Source: Syntrophales bacterium (lineage in GTDB: Bacteria > Desulfobacterota > Syntrophia > Syntrophales > PHBD01). From it: 64,000 nt of DNA. Position 1 is the stretch's first letter. Each line of letters starts with the position of its first letter. Shown one piece after another: positions 20,300 through 29,997 of this stretch. The position numbers were made by a program, and so were the translations under genes. The stretch is from contig DAOSEM010000001.1 in NCBI GenBank assembly GCA_035363115.1, forward strand, positions 930,001-994,000, written 5' to 3'. A model generated the notes under the pieces. It was given only the letters and a program-made list of their open reading frames with translations. It ran no database searches and was not told the DNA's origin.

Positions 20300-21244
20300 T
20301 CACTCGATGGTACTGCGGAAGTAGGCGATGGTCCTCCGGAGCCCTTCTTCCAGCTGGACGGAAGGATTCCAGTCGAGGAGGCTCCGCGCCTGGGCGATGT
20401 CGGGTTTACGCTGAACCGGATCGTCCTGGGGCAGGGGACGATGAACGATCTTCGATCCGGATCCGGTCAGGCGGAGTATCTCCTCCGCAAGGGACAGGAT
20501 CGTGAATTCAGCGGGATTTCCAATGTTGATCGGGCCGGTGCAGTCGTCGGGTGTGCTCATGAGCCGCTCCAGTCCCGCGATCATGTCATCGACGTAGCAA
20601 AACGACCGGGTCTGGGATCCGTCACCGTAGATGGTCAGGTCTTCGCCCCGGAGTGCCTGCAGGATCAGGTTGCTCACCACCCGGCCGTCATTAAGGGCCA
20701 TTCTCGGTCCATAGGTGTTGAAGATCCGGGCGATCTTGATCCGGACCCCGTTCTGCCGGTGGTAGTCCATCATCAGGCACTCGGCGGCCCGCTTCCCCTC
20801 GTCGTAGCAGCTCCGGATGCCGATTGGATTCACCCGGCCCCAGTAGCTTTCCTGCTGGGGATGCTCCTCCGGATCGCCGTAGACCTCCGAGGTGGATGCG
20901 AGCAGGATCTTCGCCCGGACGCGCTTCGCGATACCCAGGGTGTGGATTGTCCCGAGGACGTTCGTCTTGATGGTTTTGATGGGGTTGTACTGGTAATGAA
21001 CCGGAGATGCCGGACAGGCGAGGTTGTAGATTTCGTCGACCTCCAGGTAGATCGGGTTCGTGATGTCGTGGCGGATCAGTTCGAACCGTTCGTGGGAAAG
21101 CAGATGGCGGATGTTGTCCTTGCTGCCCGTGAAGAAATTGTCCAGGCAGATGACCTCCTCGCCTTTTGCTATCAGGGCATCGCAGAGGTGGGAACCGAGA
21201 AACCCGGCTCCGCCGGTAACGAGGACCCTTTTTTTCACAGTCAT
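20300..21244 (-). CDS. uxs: UDP-glucuronate decarboxylase (UDP-xylose synthase)
   Basis: A 314-residue extended SDR that decarboxylates UDP-glucuronate to UDP-xylose with bound NAD. Motifs: [16 protein letters not shown] at the N-terminus, the [16 protein letters not shown] segment typical of UXS, and the catalytic YxxxK in [11 protein letters not shown]. The ATG at 21244 gives the usual N-terminus; a much longer frame extends upstream into non-coding sequence. Its neighbour ugd supplies the substrate. UDP-xylose probably feeds a surface polysaccharide, though no glycosyltransferase is visible in the window. Confidence 0.92.
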   Translation of the reverse strand: MTVKKRVLVTGGAGFLGSHLCDALIAKGEEVICLDNFFTGSKDNIRHLLSHERFELIRHDITNPIYLEVDEIYNLACPASPVHYQYNPIKTIKTNVLGTIHTLGIAKRVRAKILLASTSEVYGDPEEHPQQESYWGRVNPIGIRSCYDEGKRAAECLMMDYHRQNGVRIKIARIFNTYGPRMALNDGRVVSNLILQALRGEDLTIYGDGSQTRSFCYVDDMIAGLERLMSTPDDCTGPINIGNPAEFTILSLAEEILRLTGSGSKIVHRPLPQDDPVQRKPDIAQARSLLDWNPSVQLEEGLRRTIAYFRSTIE

Positions 21245-21445
21245 GGCGGAGACGCTCCGATTTCTTTGGCGTTGGCTTTTCCCGGGGAGGTTGCTATGAG
21301 TATCTCTCCGCCGGCCTGGAAACGGCTCCGTCGGTATCGTGCAGACCACAGGGGACGGTAGCCCATACGGCATCCGGACGATTCCAAGGCGGTGGCTTTT
21401 AACCATAAAACACATTGATATGTCAATCGAAAAGGGGATGCAGTC

Positions 21446-22297
21446 ATGCCGACGGCAACGCTGTACATCGTGGCAACTCCCATTGGGAACCTGGAGGATG
21501 TGACCCTGAGGGCACTCCGGATTCTGAAAGAGGTGCACTGCATTGCGGCGGAGGACACACGCCGGACGAAGAAGCTCCTGAATGCCTATGGAATCCGGAC
21601 CCCCCTGGTCAGCCTTTACGATCAGACGGAGCGCAGCCGTACGCCGTCCCTGATCCGGCGTCTTCAGGAAGGACAGGACATCGCCTATGTGGCGGACGCC
21701 GGCACCCCGGGGATCTCCGATCCCGGTTACGTGCTCGTCAACGGCGCCATCCAGGCGGGCATCCCCGTGGTTCCCGTTCCGGGGCCGACTGCGTCGATTG
21801 CAGCCCTCTGCGTATCCGGTCTTCCCATGAACCGGTTCCTGTTTGCGGGGTTCCTTCCAGCGCGTTCTCCTGCCCGCCGCCGCTTCCTCGAATCGTTGAA
21901 GGCGGAGGAAGGAACGCTCCTGTTTTATGAATCCCCGACGCGACTGACGGAGTCCATCCGGGACATGGCGGCCGTCCTGGGGGACAGGAAAGCCGTGGTA
22001 GCCAGGGAAGTGACAAAGATCCATGAAGAGATCCTCCGTGGAACCCTGGGGACGCTGCTGGAATCTCTGTCCGGGCGGGAGGTGAAAGGTGAGGTTGTCG
22101 TGCTGGTCGATGGGTGCCCGGACTCAACCGGGGAAGTGACGGACGAGTCGATTCTCCGGGTTCTCGAGGAAGCCCGGCGCAGGGGTATTCACTCGAGTCG
22201 AGACCTTGCCACAGAGGCCTGCCGCTGTTTGGGAGTCCCGAAGAAAAGGGCCTATGGACTGATCGTCCGCCATGCGGACAGGAACGGTCCGTCCTGA
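21446..22297 (+). CDS. rsmI: 16S rRNA (cytidine1402-2'-O)-methyltransferase
   Basis: A 283-residue SAM-dependent tetrapyrrole-methylase-fold enzyme that 2'-O-methylates C1402 of 16S rRNA in the decoding centre. The N-terminus [19 protein letters not shown] and the segments [24 protein letters not shown] and FYESPTRL are diagnostic. Length is normal. It is divergent from uxs; the 201-base gap between them should hold both promoters, although I cannot point to a convincing one. It heads a rightward run that continues into envelope genes. Confidence 0.95.
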   Translation: MPTATLYIVATPIGNLEDVTLRALRILKEVHCIAAEDTRRTKKLLNAYGIRTPLVSLYDQTERSRTPSLIRRLQEGQDIAYVADAGTPGISDPGYVLVNGAIQAGIPVVPVPGPTASIAALCVSGLPMNRFLFAGFLPARSPARRRFLESLKAEEGTLLFYESPTRLTESIRDMAAVLGDRKAVVAREVTKIHEEILRGTLGTLLESLSGREVKGEVVVLVDGCPDSTGEVTDESILRVLEEARRRGIHSSRDLATEACRCLGVPKKRAYGLIVRHADRNGPS

Positions 22298-22448
22298 CGG
22301 AGACAGGCTTTCTTTCCACGCAAATCCCATGGTTCGGATTCGGTTATCCCCTTGATGCCCATGGGGAGATATGATACCGTTTGCGCCGCTGTACGACCGG
22401 GAAGGCCGGTGTGGCCGGGAAATTAGACGAGGACGCGGAGGGAAAACC

Positions 22449-22775
22449 ATGACGGGAGCGGAAATACAGGGAGGCAGCCGCAGGATCATCGATCTGGTGG
22501 ACGTCCTGGAAGAGGGATCCGTCATTTCCGAAAGCCGTGAAGCTCCTTCCCCGTCAACGAGGGCTTCCGCCTCTGAAACACGGAAGATCCACGATCTCAC
22601 GGACGTGGTGAAAGATGTCCCCCTCCGGGCCGTTGCCGATCCTGCTCTCCGGGACATGGTCCTCCAGCAGGTTACGGAAATTGCGGAGCGCCTGGCCAGG
22701 GAGATGATCCCGACCATTGCGGAAAGGGTGATCCGGGAGGAAATTGAAAAGCTCAAAGCGGCGGACAATCCATAA
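22449..22775 (+). CDS. small protein with PopZ-like C-terminal motif
   Basis: Start taken at 22449, where GGAGGG lies upstream; an earlier in-frame ATG at 22371 is less likely. The 108-residue product is low-complexity and Ser/Glu/Asp-rich for the first 65 residues, then ends in an amphipathic helical region (LRDMVLQQVTEIAERLAREM, then IPTIAERVIREEIEKLK). That ending resembles the C-terminal motif shared by PopZ/DUF2497 proteins and some delta-proteobacterial regulators. The similarity is from memory and short, so a polar-organising role is speculative. It lies 4 bases before the next gene. Confidence 0.6.
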   Translation: MTGAEIQGGSRRIIDLVDVLEEGSVISESREAPSPSTRASASETRKIHDLTDVVKDVPLRAVADPALRDMVLQQVTEIAERLAREMIPTIAERVIREEIEKLKAADNP

Positions 22776-22779
22776 GACC

Positions 22780-23478
22780 ATGTCCCGATCGGGCACTGAA
22801 ACATGGAGACCCCGTCGGTCGGCCGTTTTGTTTTCTCTTTTACTCATGCTGTTCCCGGCGGCGATCCCTGTTTTTTCGCAGGATGATGTTGCCGTCATCC
22901 ATGTCGAAGCGCGCGGAACGGCCCAGATTCGAGGCTCGGATCTGGCAAGGGCCAGGGAGGGCGCGGTTCGTGATGCCCAGAGGAAGGCGGTCCGGCAGGT
23001 CCTCTTGGAGGTCCTGAAGATCGAAGACCCGGGGAAGCTTCCTCCGGGCTCGGATCGGCTTCTTGCCCGCCATGACCGCTATGTGGATACCTTTTCCGTT
23101 CTGGAGGAAGGACCGGATGGGGGAAACTACAGCGTTCAGTTGAGGGTTGCCGTCATCTCTGAATTTCTGGTTCACGATCTCAGGAAAATGGGGGGACGGC
23201 GGGAGGGGATTGCCGAAGCTCGGCAACGTCGCATTGCCGTTCGAGTGAGCGGCGTCGGCCGGTTTGATCGCTACGTGAGGGTTCGCGAGGTGTTGTCCGG
23301 AATACCTGGTGTCCGGCAGGTCCTCCCCAGGAAGGTTGCCCGGGACGAGGTATGGCTGGAGGTGGAGTCGGTTGAAACACCGGCAGCGCTCGCGAAACAT
23401 ATCGAATCTTCGGGACTTTTCCGGGTTCGGAAAGACCCCGAAACGTCCGACCGCCTGGATTTCGAATTCCTGCCCTGA
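22780..23478 (+). CDS. exported protein, FlgT N-terminal-like
   Basis: A 232-residue protein from the ATG at 22780, 4 bases after the previous gene. A basic N-region and hydrophobic stretch (AVLFSLLLMLFPAAIPVFSQ) form a signal peptide. The next part, VHVEARGTAQIRGSD-like followed by ARAREGAVRDAQRKAVRQVL, matches the pattern of the FlgT N-terminal or LPP20-like domain found in periplasmic proteins, where an Ala/Arg-rich helix follows a first strand. The C-terminal half has two alpha/beta segments, the second being VREVLSGIPGVRQVLPRKV. No flagellar genes are nearby, so a role at the envelope together with the next two genes is more likely. Confidence 0.6.
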   Translation: MSRSGTETWRPRRSAVLFSLLLMLFPAAIPVFSQDDVAVIHVEARGTAQIRGSDLARAREGAVRDAQRKAVRQVLLEVLKIEDPGKLPPGSDRLLARHDRYVDTFSVLEEGPDGGNYSVQLRVAVISEFLVHDLRKMGGRREGIAEARQRRIAVRVSGVGRFDRYVRVREVLSGIPGVRQVLPRKVARDEVWLEVESVETPAALAKHIESSGLFRVRKDPETSDRLDFEFLP

Positions 23479-23490
23479 AAGGAAGAGTTG

Positions 23491-24078
23491 ATGACCAGAA
23501 CAATCCGGATTCTTTTCCTGCTGACTGCACTGTTCCTCCTCGCCGGGTGCGGTTCAAAGGCACCATATACGATTGTCGACGACTTCTCCAAAAGGGGTAC
23601 ACGGCTGATTGCCGTGGTGCCACCCATTCAGGCCTCGAAAGAGGTCGACCCGGCGGGAGGGAAGATCCTGAGGGACAGGGCGGTGGAAGAGCTTTATTTC
23701 AAGGGGTACCCAAAACTCCCGTTTGCGGGTATCGATGAGCGGCTGGCTGCAGCGGGAATAGAGATCCGGGACGGAGAGGCATCCGCCCGGTCGCTGGGCG
23801 GTGCACTGGGAGTCGATGCGATCCTGTTCATCACCGTGGAAACATGCGGCAGCTCCTTCTTTCTGAACACGGCCAAGACCACGGCGGCGGTTCAATTCAC
23901 GCTTCGCAGTGCCCGGAGTGGGGAGATTCTCTGGCAAATGAGGGCGGTAAGGTCGACACGAACGTTCCATGTGACCCGGAAATGGCTTCAACAGGACGTA
24001 ATTGGAATTTACGAGCCGCTTCTGAGAGAACTGGTGAGTAAAGCCCTGGCCACGCTTCCGGACGGGCCGGATGCATAA
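23491..24078 (+). CDS. GNA1162-like (DUF799) lipoprotein
   Basis: A 195-residue lipoprotein: hydrophobic N-terminus ending in the lipobox LLAGC. The body (TRLIAVVPPIQASKEVDPAG, then AVEELYFKGY, then GALGVDAILFITVETCG) matches the GNA1162/DUF799 family, an outer-membrane-associated lipoprotein fold related to TolB-N/CsgG-like domains. Family members are often encoded with a CsgG-type partner; in this window the CsgG-like proteins are 19 kb away. The ATG at 23491 follows GGAAGAG; a TTG one codon earlier is possible. It probably belongs to one operon with the FlgT-like and FecR genes. Confidence 0.75.
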   Translation: MTRTIRILFLLTALFLLAGCGSKAPYTIVDDFSKRGTRLIAVVPPIQASKEVDPAGGKILRDRAVEELYFKGYPKLPFAGIDERLAAAGIEIRDGEASARSLGGALGVDAILFITVETCGSSFFLNTAKTTAAVQFTLRSARSGEILWQMRAVRSTRTFHVTRKWLQQDVIGIYEPLLRELVSKALATLPDGPDA

Positions 24079-24168
24079 TCGTCCGGAAGCAGGCGTGTGC
24101 CGGTAATTGGTTGGACTATTCGGGACAGCCCACCGGCTGGACGTTATCCGCTGCAAGGGGAGGTCGAG

Positions 24169-24942
24169 ATGAAAAAGCATTTCTGGATAACCGGTTTATT
24201 GGCTGTCTGTGTCGCGCTGATCCTTTCGGATTCGGTACAAGCCGCCCGGGCGACCTTTCTGAAGATCGGACCCGGCCAGGCGGTGGTCAGCGTCCTCCAG
24301 GGATCGGCGACGGTGACGACGCCAGGAAAAAAAGGAGCCCGTTCACTGAAGGCGGGGGATCTCCTCAACGGCGGAGACGAGGTTGTGACGGGCCGTCGCT
24401 CCCGCCTGGAACTGACACTGCCGGACCGATCGCAGGTCCGTTTCGCCGACAACACGCGCTTCAAAATTCTGCAGATCAGCGTGGCGGAAGCGGACAAGAA
24501 CCGCGACGTGCGTTTCCACATGTCCCTCGGGCGGTCGTGGGCAAAGGTCAGCAAAACCTTCACAGGACGAAGCCGTTTCGACGTGTCGTGTGAAAATGCC
24601 GTGGCGGGGGTCCGCGGAACGGTCTGGCGCATGAACGTGGATAACGACCAGTCGGCGATGGTGCGGGTTTACGACGGGGAAGTCAATGTGGCGGGAGGCG
24701 GAAAGACCATGGACGAAATCAGGTCTCAGGCGAAGCCTTCCATGCGACTGACGGCGCCCAAGCCGATTGCCGGGCCCCATGCGGTGAGCATGAAGGAATG
24801 GACCCAGATCGTTCGCGCCCTGCAGGAGATCCGCATCGACAAGAACGGTGTGCCATCAAAGCCGTTCTCGTTCTCGCCGGAGGCGGACCGTGACGAGTGG
24901 GTGGACTGGAACAGGGAGCAGGATCAGGAAGCCGACAGGTAA
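24169..24942 (+). CDS. FecR-domain exported protein
   Basis: A 257-residue protein from the ATG at 24169, with GGGGAGG 5 bases upstream. A signal peptide (ITGLLAVCVALILSDSVQA) is followed by a FecR domain: AVVSVLQGSATVTTPG, then SLKAGDLLNGGDEVVTGRRS, LPDRSQVRFADNTRFKI and AVAGVRGTVWRMNVD. This domain is common in exported proteins of Desulfobacterota and is not limited to iron-citrate signalling; no sigma factor is adjacent. The C-terminal tail is charged. It is the fourth gene in the run of envelope-related genes and is followed 8 bases later by pgsA. Confidence 0.82.
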   Translation: MKKHFWITGLLAVCVALILSDSVQAARATFLKIGPGQAVVSVLQGSATVTTPGKKGARSLKAGDLLNGGDEVVTGRRSRLELTLPDRSQVRFADNTRFKILQISVAEADKNRDVRFHMSLGRSWAKVSKTFTGRSRFDVSCENAVAGVRGTVWRMNVDNDQSAMVRVYDGEVNVAGGGKTMDEIRSQAKPSMRLTAPKPIAGPHAVSMKEWTQIVRALQEIRIDKNGVPSKPFSFSPEADRDEWVDWNREQDQEADR

Positions 24943-24950
24943 AAGGACGC

Positions 24951-25532
24951 ATGACGGTTCCGAATAAGGCGGAGCGGATCAATATTCCCAACAGTCTGAC
25001 TATCCTGCGCATCGTTCTGGTGCCGGCCATCGTCATTCTGTTGATGCAGGGATCCTTCAAGATCGCGATCGTGGTGTTTCTCATCTCGGGGCTGACGGAT
25101 ATCCTGGACGGATACCTGGCCCGGGTGCTTCACCAGCAGACCGTTCTTGGCTCCTATCTCGATCCGATCGCCGACAAGGCCCTCATGATCAGCTGTTACG
25201 TGACGCTGGCCGTGAAAAAGATCCTTCCGGGATGGCTTTCCGTCGTGGTGATCAGCCGCGACTGCATCATTTTGATCGGCGTGGCCGTGTTGTCTCTCAT
25301 GTCCGTGTCCTATAAGATCCAGCCGGCCCTGATCGGCAAATTGACAACGGCCGTGCAGATCCTGACGGTCTTCATCTTCCTGGTTTCCCGTGCGGTTCCC
25401 GGCTCCGTGTCCGCTTCGGTCATGGAGGGGCTGATCTGGGTTACCGCGTTTTTTACGGTTGTTTCCGGTTTTCACTACATCATGGTCGGTGTGCAGCAGA
25501 TCAACCAGCAGCAAAAGCCCCGGTCTGTGTAA
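24951..25532 (+). CDS. pgsA: CDP-diacylglycerol-glycerol-3-phosphate phosphatidyltransferase
   Basis: A 193-residue inner-membrane CDP-alcohol phosphotransferase that makes phosphatidylglycerol phosphate, the committed step to phosphatidylglycerol and cardiolipin. The full catalytic signature DGx2ARx8Gx3Dx3D is present (DGYLAR, then GSYLDPIAD). N-terminal NIPNSLTILRI is typical of PgsA. Several hydrophobic helices follow. The gene starts 8 bases after the FecR gene and is the last of the run before the tRNA. Confidence 0.93.
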   Translation: MTVPNKAERINIPNSLTILRIVLVPAIVILLMQGSFKIAIVVFLISGLTDILDGYLARVLHQQTVLGSYLDPIADKALMISCYVTLAVKKILPGWLSVVVISRDCIILIGVAVLSLMSVSYKIQPALIGKLTTAVQILTVFIFLVSRAVPGSVSASVMEGLIWVTAFFTVVSGFHYIMVGVQQINQQQKPRSV

Positions 25533-25550
25533 TTTTGTTTCATATTTGCC

Positions 25551-25579
25551 TTGACTTTGAAAAATCGAATTGGTAAAAG
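25551..25579 (+). promoter_or_regulatory. promoter of tRNA-Val
   Basis: TTGACT (25551-25556), 17 bases, then TAAAAG (25574-25579). It places a start about 22 bases before the mature tRNA end. Confidence 0.6.
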
Positions 25580-25607
25580 TACCAGCCTTCGAATCAGGGA
25601 ATCCCAT

Positions 25608-25682
25608 AGGCACGTAGCTCAGGGGGAGAGCGCCATCCTGACGCGGTGGATGTCCAGGGTTCAAATCCCTGCGTGCCTACCA
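25608..25682 (+). tRNA. tRNA-Val (anticodon GAC)
   Basis: A 75-nt cloverleaf with encoded CCA. The acceptor AGGCACG pairs with CGTGCCT, the D stem is GCTC/GAGC, the anticodon stem CCATC/GGTGG encloses the loop CTGACGC (anticodon GAC), and the T arm is CAGGG-TTCAAAT-CCCTG. The discriminator is A, as expected for valine. It reads GUC and GUU codons. Confidence 0.95.
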
Positions 25683-25730
25683 TGAAAATACACCGGTACA
25701 GCTCTTATCCCGTGCCGGTTGGGTTCAGGG

Positions 25731-25768
25731 AAAGGGCATCAGCATTTTCTTGATGATGCCCTTTCTTT
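25731..25768 (+). terminator. terminator after tRNA-Val / before thrS
   Basis: AAAGGGCATCA (25731-25741) pairs perfectly with TGATGCCCTTT (25754-25764), followed by CTTT. It probably ends the tRNA transcript; as it lies in the thrS leader it could also act as an attenuator. Confidence 0.7.
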
Positions 25769-25824
25769 AATTCGCAGAAATTGTTCTGTGAGCGGCATAT
25801 TTGCCCGACGAAATGGACGAAGCG

Positions 25825-27741
25825 ATGAGCGAAATCCGAGTTAGCCTGCCTGACGGATCGGTAAGAACCTACCCGGCAGGTGTGACGGCGCGGGAGGTGC
25901 TGACCTCCTGGCGGGATGACCTGGTGCCGTCGGCGGTGGCCGTGCGGTTCGGAGGGAATGCCCTGGATCTGAGTCGTACGCTTCATGAGGACGGGGCCCT
26001 GGAGGTGATCGGAATTGCCTCTCGGGAAGGGCTTGGGATCCTCCGTCACAGCATATCCCACGTCATGGCCCAGGCCGTTCAGGACGCCTTTCAGGGTGTC
26101 CGGGTCAGCATCGGTCCCTCCATTGAAGACGGATTCTACTACGATTTCGACTATGACGAGACCTTCACCCCGGAGGACCTCGCAAAGGTGGAAGCGCGCA
26201 TGGCGGAAATCGTCCGTGCCGACAGCGCCTTTGAGAGACGGGAAATCAGCAGGGAGGACGCCGTTGCCCTGTTCCGGGAAAAGGGCGAGAGCTACAAGGT
26301 GGAACTGATCGAAGACCTTCCGCCGGACGTGAAAACGGTCAGCCTCTACAGCCAGGGCGATTACGTCGATCTTTGCCGCGGTCCCCACATTCCGTCCACC
26401 GGGATCATCAAGGCATTTAAACTGCTGAACGTGGCGGGTGCCTACTGGCGGGGCGACGAGCACAACAAGATGCTCCAGCGGATCTACGGGACCGGGTTTG
26501 CCACCAAAGAGGAGCTGGAAGACTATCTCCACATCCTGGAGGAAGCGCGCAAACGAGACCACCGGCGCCTGGGCCGTGAGCTCGATCTGTTCCAGGTCAA
26601 CGAGGAGGCCGGTGCGGGGCTTGTCATCTTTCACCCCAAGGGCATGCTGCTTCGGTACCTGATTGAGGAGTGGGAGCGCAAGGAGCACCTGAAGCGCGGC
26701 TACGACATGGTCATGGGCCCGCAGATCCTCAAAGCGGATCTCTGGCGGCGCTCCGGTCATTTCGATCACTATCGGGAGAACATGTACTTCACGGAAGTGG
26801 AGAACCAGCTCTACGGCATCAAGCCGATGAACTGCCTCTCCCACATGCTGATCTACAAGTCAAAGGTGCGCAGCTACCGCGACCTTCCCCTCCGGTACTT
26901 CGAGTTGGGGACCGTTCACCGCCACGAGAAGGCGGGGGTCCTTCACGGACTGATGCGAGTACGCCAGTTCACCCAGGACGACGCTCACATCCTGTGCATG
27001 CCGGAGCAGCTGAACTCGGAGATCAGGGACATTGCCGATTTCGTCGCCTACGCCATGAAGATCTTCGGCTTCGATTACGAGGTCGAACTGAGCACGCGCC
27101 CGGAAAAATCCATCGGTTCCGACGCCGACTGGGACATGGCGACGAACGCCCTCGAGCAGGCCCTGAAAGACAACCGGATGACCTATGACGTCAATCCGGG
27201 AGACGGTGCTTTCTACGGGCCGAAAATCGACTTCAAGCTGAAGGATGCCCTGAAGCGGAAATGGCAGTGCGCCACCATTCAGTGCGATTTCACCCTGCCG
27301 GACCGTTTCGACCTGACCTATGTCGGGGCGGACGGGGAACGCCATCGCCCGGTCATGCTGCACCGGGTGATCCTCGGTGCCATCGAGCGGTTCATGGGCG
27401 TTCTCATCGAGCATTATGCCGGTGCCTTCCCGGTCTGGCTGTCCCCTGTCCAGGCTGTCATCCAGACGGTAACGGACAGGCAGATTCCCTTCGGGGAGGA
27501 AGTCTACCGGAAACTGATGGAAGCCGGGATCCGGGTGGAAAGGGATTTCCGGAACGAAAAGCTGGGGTACAAGGTGCGGGAAGCGCAGAGTCAGAAGATT
27601 CCTTTCATGCTCGTCATCGGAGACCGGGAAGTGGAAGGGCGGAAGGTTTCGCCCCGCCAGAGGGACGGTAAGAATCTGGGCCCCATGGATGCGGATTCCT
27701 TCATCGGCATGGTGGAGGATCTCTGCGCCCGGTATCAGTAA
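25825..27741 (+). CDS. thrS: threonyl-tRNA synthetase
   Basis: A 638-residue class II synthetase charging tRNA-Thr. The N-terminal TGS domain ([20 protein letters not shown]) is followed by the editing domain with [11 protein letters not shown], the catalytic core with zinc ligands (Cys in [11 protein letters not shown], His in the [23 protein letters not shown] motif 2 region, His in [13 protein letters not shown]) and the C-terminal anticodon-binding domain. ATG 25825 is chosen because GGACGA lies just upstream; ATG 25813 and TTG 25801 are alternatives. It leads the classical operon thrS-infC-rpmI-rplT-pheS-pheT-ihfA. Confidence 0.96.
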   Translation: MSEIRVSLPDGSVRTYPAGVTAREVLTSWRDDLVPSAVAVRFGGNALDLSRTLHEDGALEVIGIASREGLGILRHSISHVMAQAVQDAFQGVRVSIGPSIEDGFYYDFDYDETFTPEDLAKVEARMAEIVRADSAFERREISREDAVALFREKGESYKVELIEDLPPDVKTVSLYSQGDYVDLCRGPHIPSTGIIKAFKLLNVAGAYWRGDEHNKMLQRIYGTGFATKEELEDYLHILEEARKRDHRRLGRELDLFQVNEEAGAGLVIFHPKGMLLRYLIEEWERKEHLKRGYDMVMGPQILKADLWRRSGHFDHYRENMYFTEVENQLYGIKPMNCLSHMLIYKSKVRSYRDLPLRYFELGTVHRHEKAGVLHGLMRVRQFTQDDAHILCMPEQLNSEIRDIADFVAYAMKIFGFDYEVELSTRPEKSIGSDADWDMATNALEQALKDNRMTYDVNPGDGAFYGPKIDFKLKDALKRKWQCATIQCDFTLPDRFDLTYVGADGERHRPVMLHRVILGAIERFMGVLIEHYAGAFPVWLSPVQAVIQTVTDRQIPFGEEVYRKLMEAGIRVERDFRNEKLGYKVREAQSQKIPFMLVIGDREVEGRKVSPRQRDGKNLGPMDADSFIGMVEDLCARYQ

Positions 27742-27771
27742 CCAGGGGCTGACAAGACAGGGAGGTGGCCT

Positions 27772-28287
27772 ATCCAAAAGGATTGGAGAATCAACCGGGA
27801 GATCCGTGCAGCGTCGGTCCGCGTGATTGACGCCGAGGGGAAGCAGCTGGGAATCCTGACGCTGGCGGATGCACTGGATGTCGCCGCAAAGTCCGGGCTG
27901 GACTTGGTGGAAGTTGCTCCCCAGGGGGATCCACCGGTCTGCAAGGTGATGGATTACGGGAAGTTTCGGTATCAGCAGAGCAAAAAGCTGCATACCGCCA
28001 AGAAAAGCGCGAGCGTAATCCAGATCAAGGAAATGAGGTTGAGGCCGAAGACGGAAGAGCACGATCTTCAGGTCAAGATCCGCCATATCCGGAAGTTCCT
28101 GGAGGAGCAGAACAAGGTTAAAATCACCATGATGTTCCGCGGCCGTGAGATTGCCTATGCCGACCATGCCCGCCGGACCATGGAGCAGATTCGGAACATG
28201 CTGGTGGATATCGCTACCGTGGAGCAGTTTCCGAGGCTGGAAGGGCGGCATATGACCATGTTCCTGGCCCCGAAAAAGCAGGGCTGA
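27772..28287 (+). CDS. infC: translation initiation factor IF-3, AUC start
   Basis: A 171-residue IF-3, which keeps ribosomal subunits apart and checks start codons. The family N-terminus [21 protein letters not shown] is encoded upstream of the first conventional start (GTG at 27823), so translation must begin earlier. The ATC at 27772 lies 5 bases after GGGAGGTGG and gives the expected length. Rare AUU, AUC or AUA starts are a well-known feature of infC, because IF-3 discriminates against them and so limits its own synthesis. The C-terminal domain ([20 protein letters not shown]) is standard. Confidence 0.95.
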   Translation: MQKDWRINREIRAASVRVIDAEGKQLGILTLADALDVAAKSGLDLVEVAPQGDPPVCKVMDYGKFRYQQSKKLHTAKKSASVIQIKEMRLRPKTEEHDLQVKIRHIRKFLEEQNKVKITMMFRGREIAYADHARRTMEQIRNMLVDIATVEQFPRLEGRHMTMFLAPKKQG

Positions 28288-28330
28288 GCGGTCGAAAAAG
28301 GAAAATGAATGGAAAAGGGGTGAAAGAGAC

Positions 28331-28528
28331 ATGAGCAAACTGAAAACGCACCGGGGAGCGGCCAAGCGATTCCGTTTCACCGGGACGGGCCGGGTAAAGC
28401 GGAGCAAGGCCTATACCAGCCACATCCTGACGACAAAGAGCACCAAGCGGAAGAGGAACCTGAGAAAATCCGCGTTGGTGGACAAGACCAACGAAAGGGC
28501 GATCAAGGCGCTCCTGCCCTATCTGTAA
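28331..28528 (+). CDS. rpmI: 50S ribosomal protein bL35
   Basis: A 65-residue very basic protein, [20 protein letters not shown], with the bL35 signature throughout ([18 protein letters not shown]). It is part of the large subunit. GGGGTGAAAGAG precedes the ATG, and the gene lies between infC and rplT as in most bacteria. Confidence 0.97.
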   Translation: MSKLKTHRGAAKRFRFTGTGRVKRSKAYTSHILTTKSTKRKRNLRKSALVDKTNERAIKALLPYL

Positions 28529-28621
28529 ATCCCGGATTCGTCGATTCACTTCACGGATACCCCGGTCGGGGCGTCCGCTCCCGCGATGGAATCATCGATT
28601 ATCATCTGGAGAAGGGAAATC

Positions 28622-28981
28622 ATGTCGAGAGTAAAGCGCAGCCTTACGGCAAAAAAGAAGAGAAGAAAGATATTCAAGATGGCCAAGGGCTATTTCGGTG
28701 CCCGGAGCCGTCTCCTCAGGACTGCCACCGAGGCGGTCAACCGGGCCATGAAGTATGCCTTCCGGGACAGGAGGGTACGGAAGCGTGAGTTCCGTGTGCT
28801 CTGGATTGCCCGGATCAACGCGGCGGCCCGCATGAACGGCATTACCTACAGCCGGCTCATGGAAGGAGTCCGCAAGGCGGGCATCGCCCTGGATCGGAAA
28901 ATTCTCTCCGATCTGGCTATCCACGATCCCGGTGCCTTCTCGCGGATCGTCGGCATCGTTAAAGGTACTCCGGCGGCATGA
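28622..28981 (+). CDS. rplT: 50S ribosomal protein bL20
   Basis: A 119-residue basic protein beginning [20 protein letters not shown] and containing [20 protein letters not shown] and [14 protein letters not shown], diagnostic for bL20, which binds 23S rRNA early in assembly. In other bacteria bL20 represses its own operon. GAGAAGGG precedes the ATG; an earlier in-frame ATG at 28586 adds residues not seen in the family. Its stop overlaps the pheS start (ATGA). Confidence 0.97.
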   Translation: MSRVKRSLTAKKKRRKIFKMAKGYFGARSRLLRTATEAVNRAMKYAFRDRRVRKREFRVLWIARINAAARMNGITYSRLMEGVRKAGIALDRKILSDLAIHDPGAFSRIVGIVKGTPAA

Positions 28982-29997
28982 CCAGCGACCTGGAGGAGCT
29001 CAGAAAGCAGGCGGAAGTTGAGGTTGCAGAGGCCGCGTCGGAAGAGCAGCTTCTGGAGATCCGCACCCGTTACCTGGGGCGGAAAGGCCTGCTGACAGGT
29101 CTCCTGCGGACCATTTCCTCCGTGCCCCCATCGGACCGCCCTGCCTTCGGAAAGCGCCTGAACGAGATCAAGGCTGCCCTGGACGGGCGGATTGAAGACG
29201 CGCTGCAGGAAAAACTGTCCACCGGGCGTGAACAGGCGCTCCTGAAGGAGCAGATCGATGTCACGCTGCCGGGACGGGCGGTCGTGCCGGGCCGACTCCA
29301 TCCCATCACCCGCGTCAGGCAGGAAATCTATGCCATTTTCTCGGGACTCGGCTTTTCGATCGTCGAGGGGCCGGAGGTCGAGACGGATTATTACAACTTC
29401 GAGGCCCTGAACATACCGAAGGACCATCCCGCCCGGGATATGCAGGACACGTTCTACGTAGAGGGTAACGTAGTCCTTCGGACCCACACATCGCCCGTGC
29501 AGATCCGGACCATGGAGCGGATGAAGCCGCCCGTCCGGATCCTTTCACCCGGCCGCGTCTATCGTCCCGATTCGGACGTGTCCCATTCGCCGATGTTTCA
29601 CCAGGTCGAAGGGCTGCTGGTAGACCGCCGCGTCACCCTGGGTGACCTCAAGGGAGTCCTGACTTCCTTTCTGACCCAGTTCTTCGGGGAGGACACGGTC
29701 CTGCGCTTTCGCCCCAGCTTCTTTCCCTTTACCGAGCCCAGCGCCGAAGTGGATATCCGCTGCGTCATGTGCCATGGCGCGGGATGCCGCGTCTGCGGAC
29801 AGAGCGGATGGCTGGAGATCCTGGGGTCGGGCATGGTCGATCCGGAAGTCTTCAAGAATGTCGGTTACGACCCGGAGGAAGTGACCGGATTCGCGTTCGG
29901 TCTCGGGGTGGAGCGATTAACCATGCTCAAGTACGGCATCAACGACATCCGCCTCTTCTTCGAAAACGACTGGCGATTCCTGGAGCAGTTCGGATGA
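28978..29997 (+). CDS. pheS: phenylalanyl-tRNA synthetase alpha subunit
   Basis: A 339-residue catalytic subunit of the class II alpha2-beta2 PheRS. The N-terminal coiled-coil arm that contacts tRNA is followed by the catalytic domain, with [12 protein letters not shown], motif 2 ([15 protein letters not shown]) and motif 3 ([15 protein letters not shown]). It starts inside the rplT stop (ATGA) and ends in another ATGA overlap with pheT, so synthesis of the three is probably coupled. Confidence 0.97.
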   Translation: MTSDLEELRKQAEVEVAEAASEEQLLEIRTRYLGRKGLLTGLLRTISSVPPSDRPAFGKRLNEIKAALDGRIEDALQEKLSTGREQALLKEQIDVTLPGRAVVPGRLHPITRVRQEIYAIFSGLGFSIVEGPEVETDYYNFEALNIPKDHPARDMQDTFYVEGNVVLRTHTSPVQIRTMERMKPPVRILSPGRVYRPDSDVSHSPMFHQVEGLLVDRRVTLGDLKGVLTSFLTQFFGEDTVLRFRPSFFPFTEPSAEVDIRCVMCHGAGCRVCGQSGWLEILGSGMVDPEVFKNVGYDPEEVTGFAFGLGVERLTMLKYGINDIRLFFENDWRFLEQFG

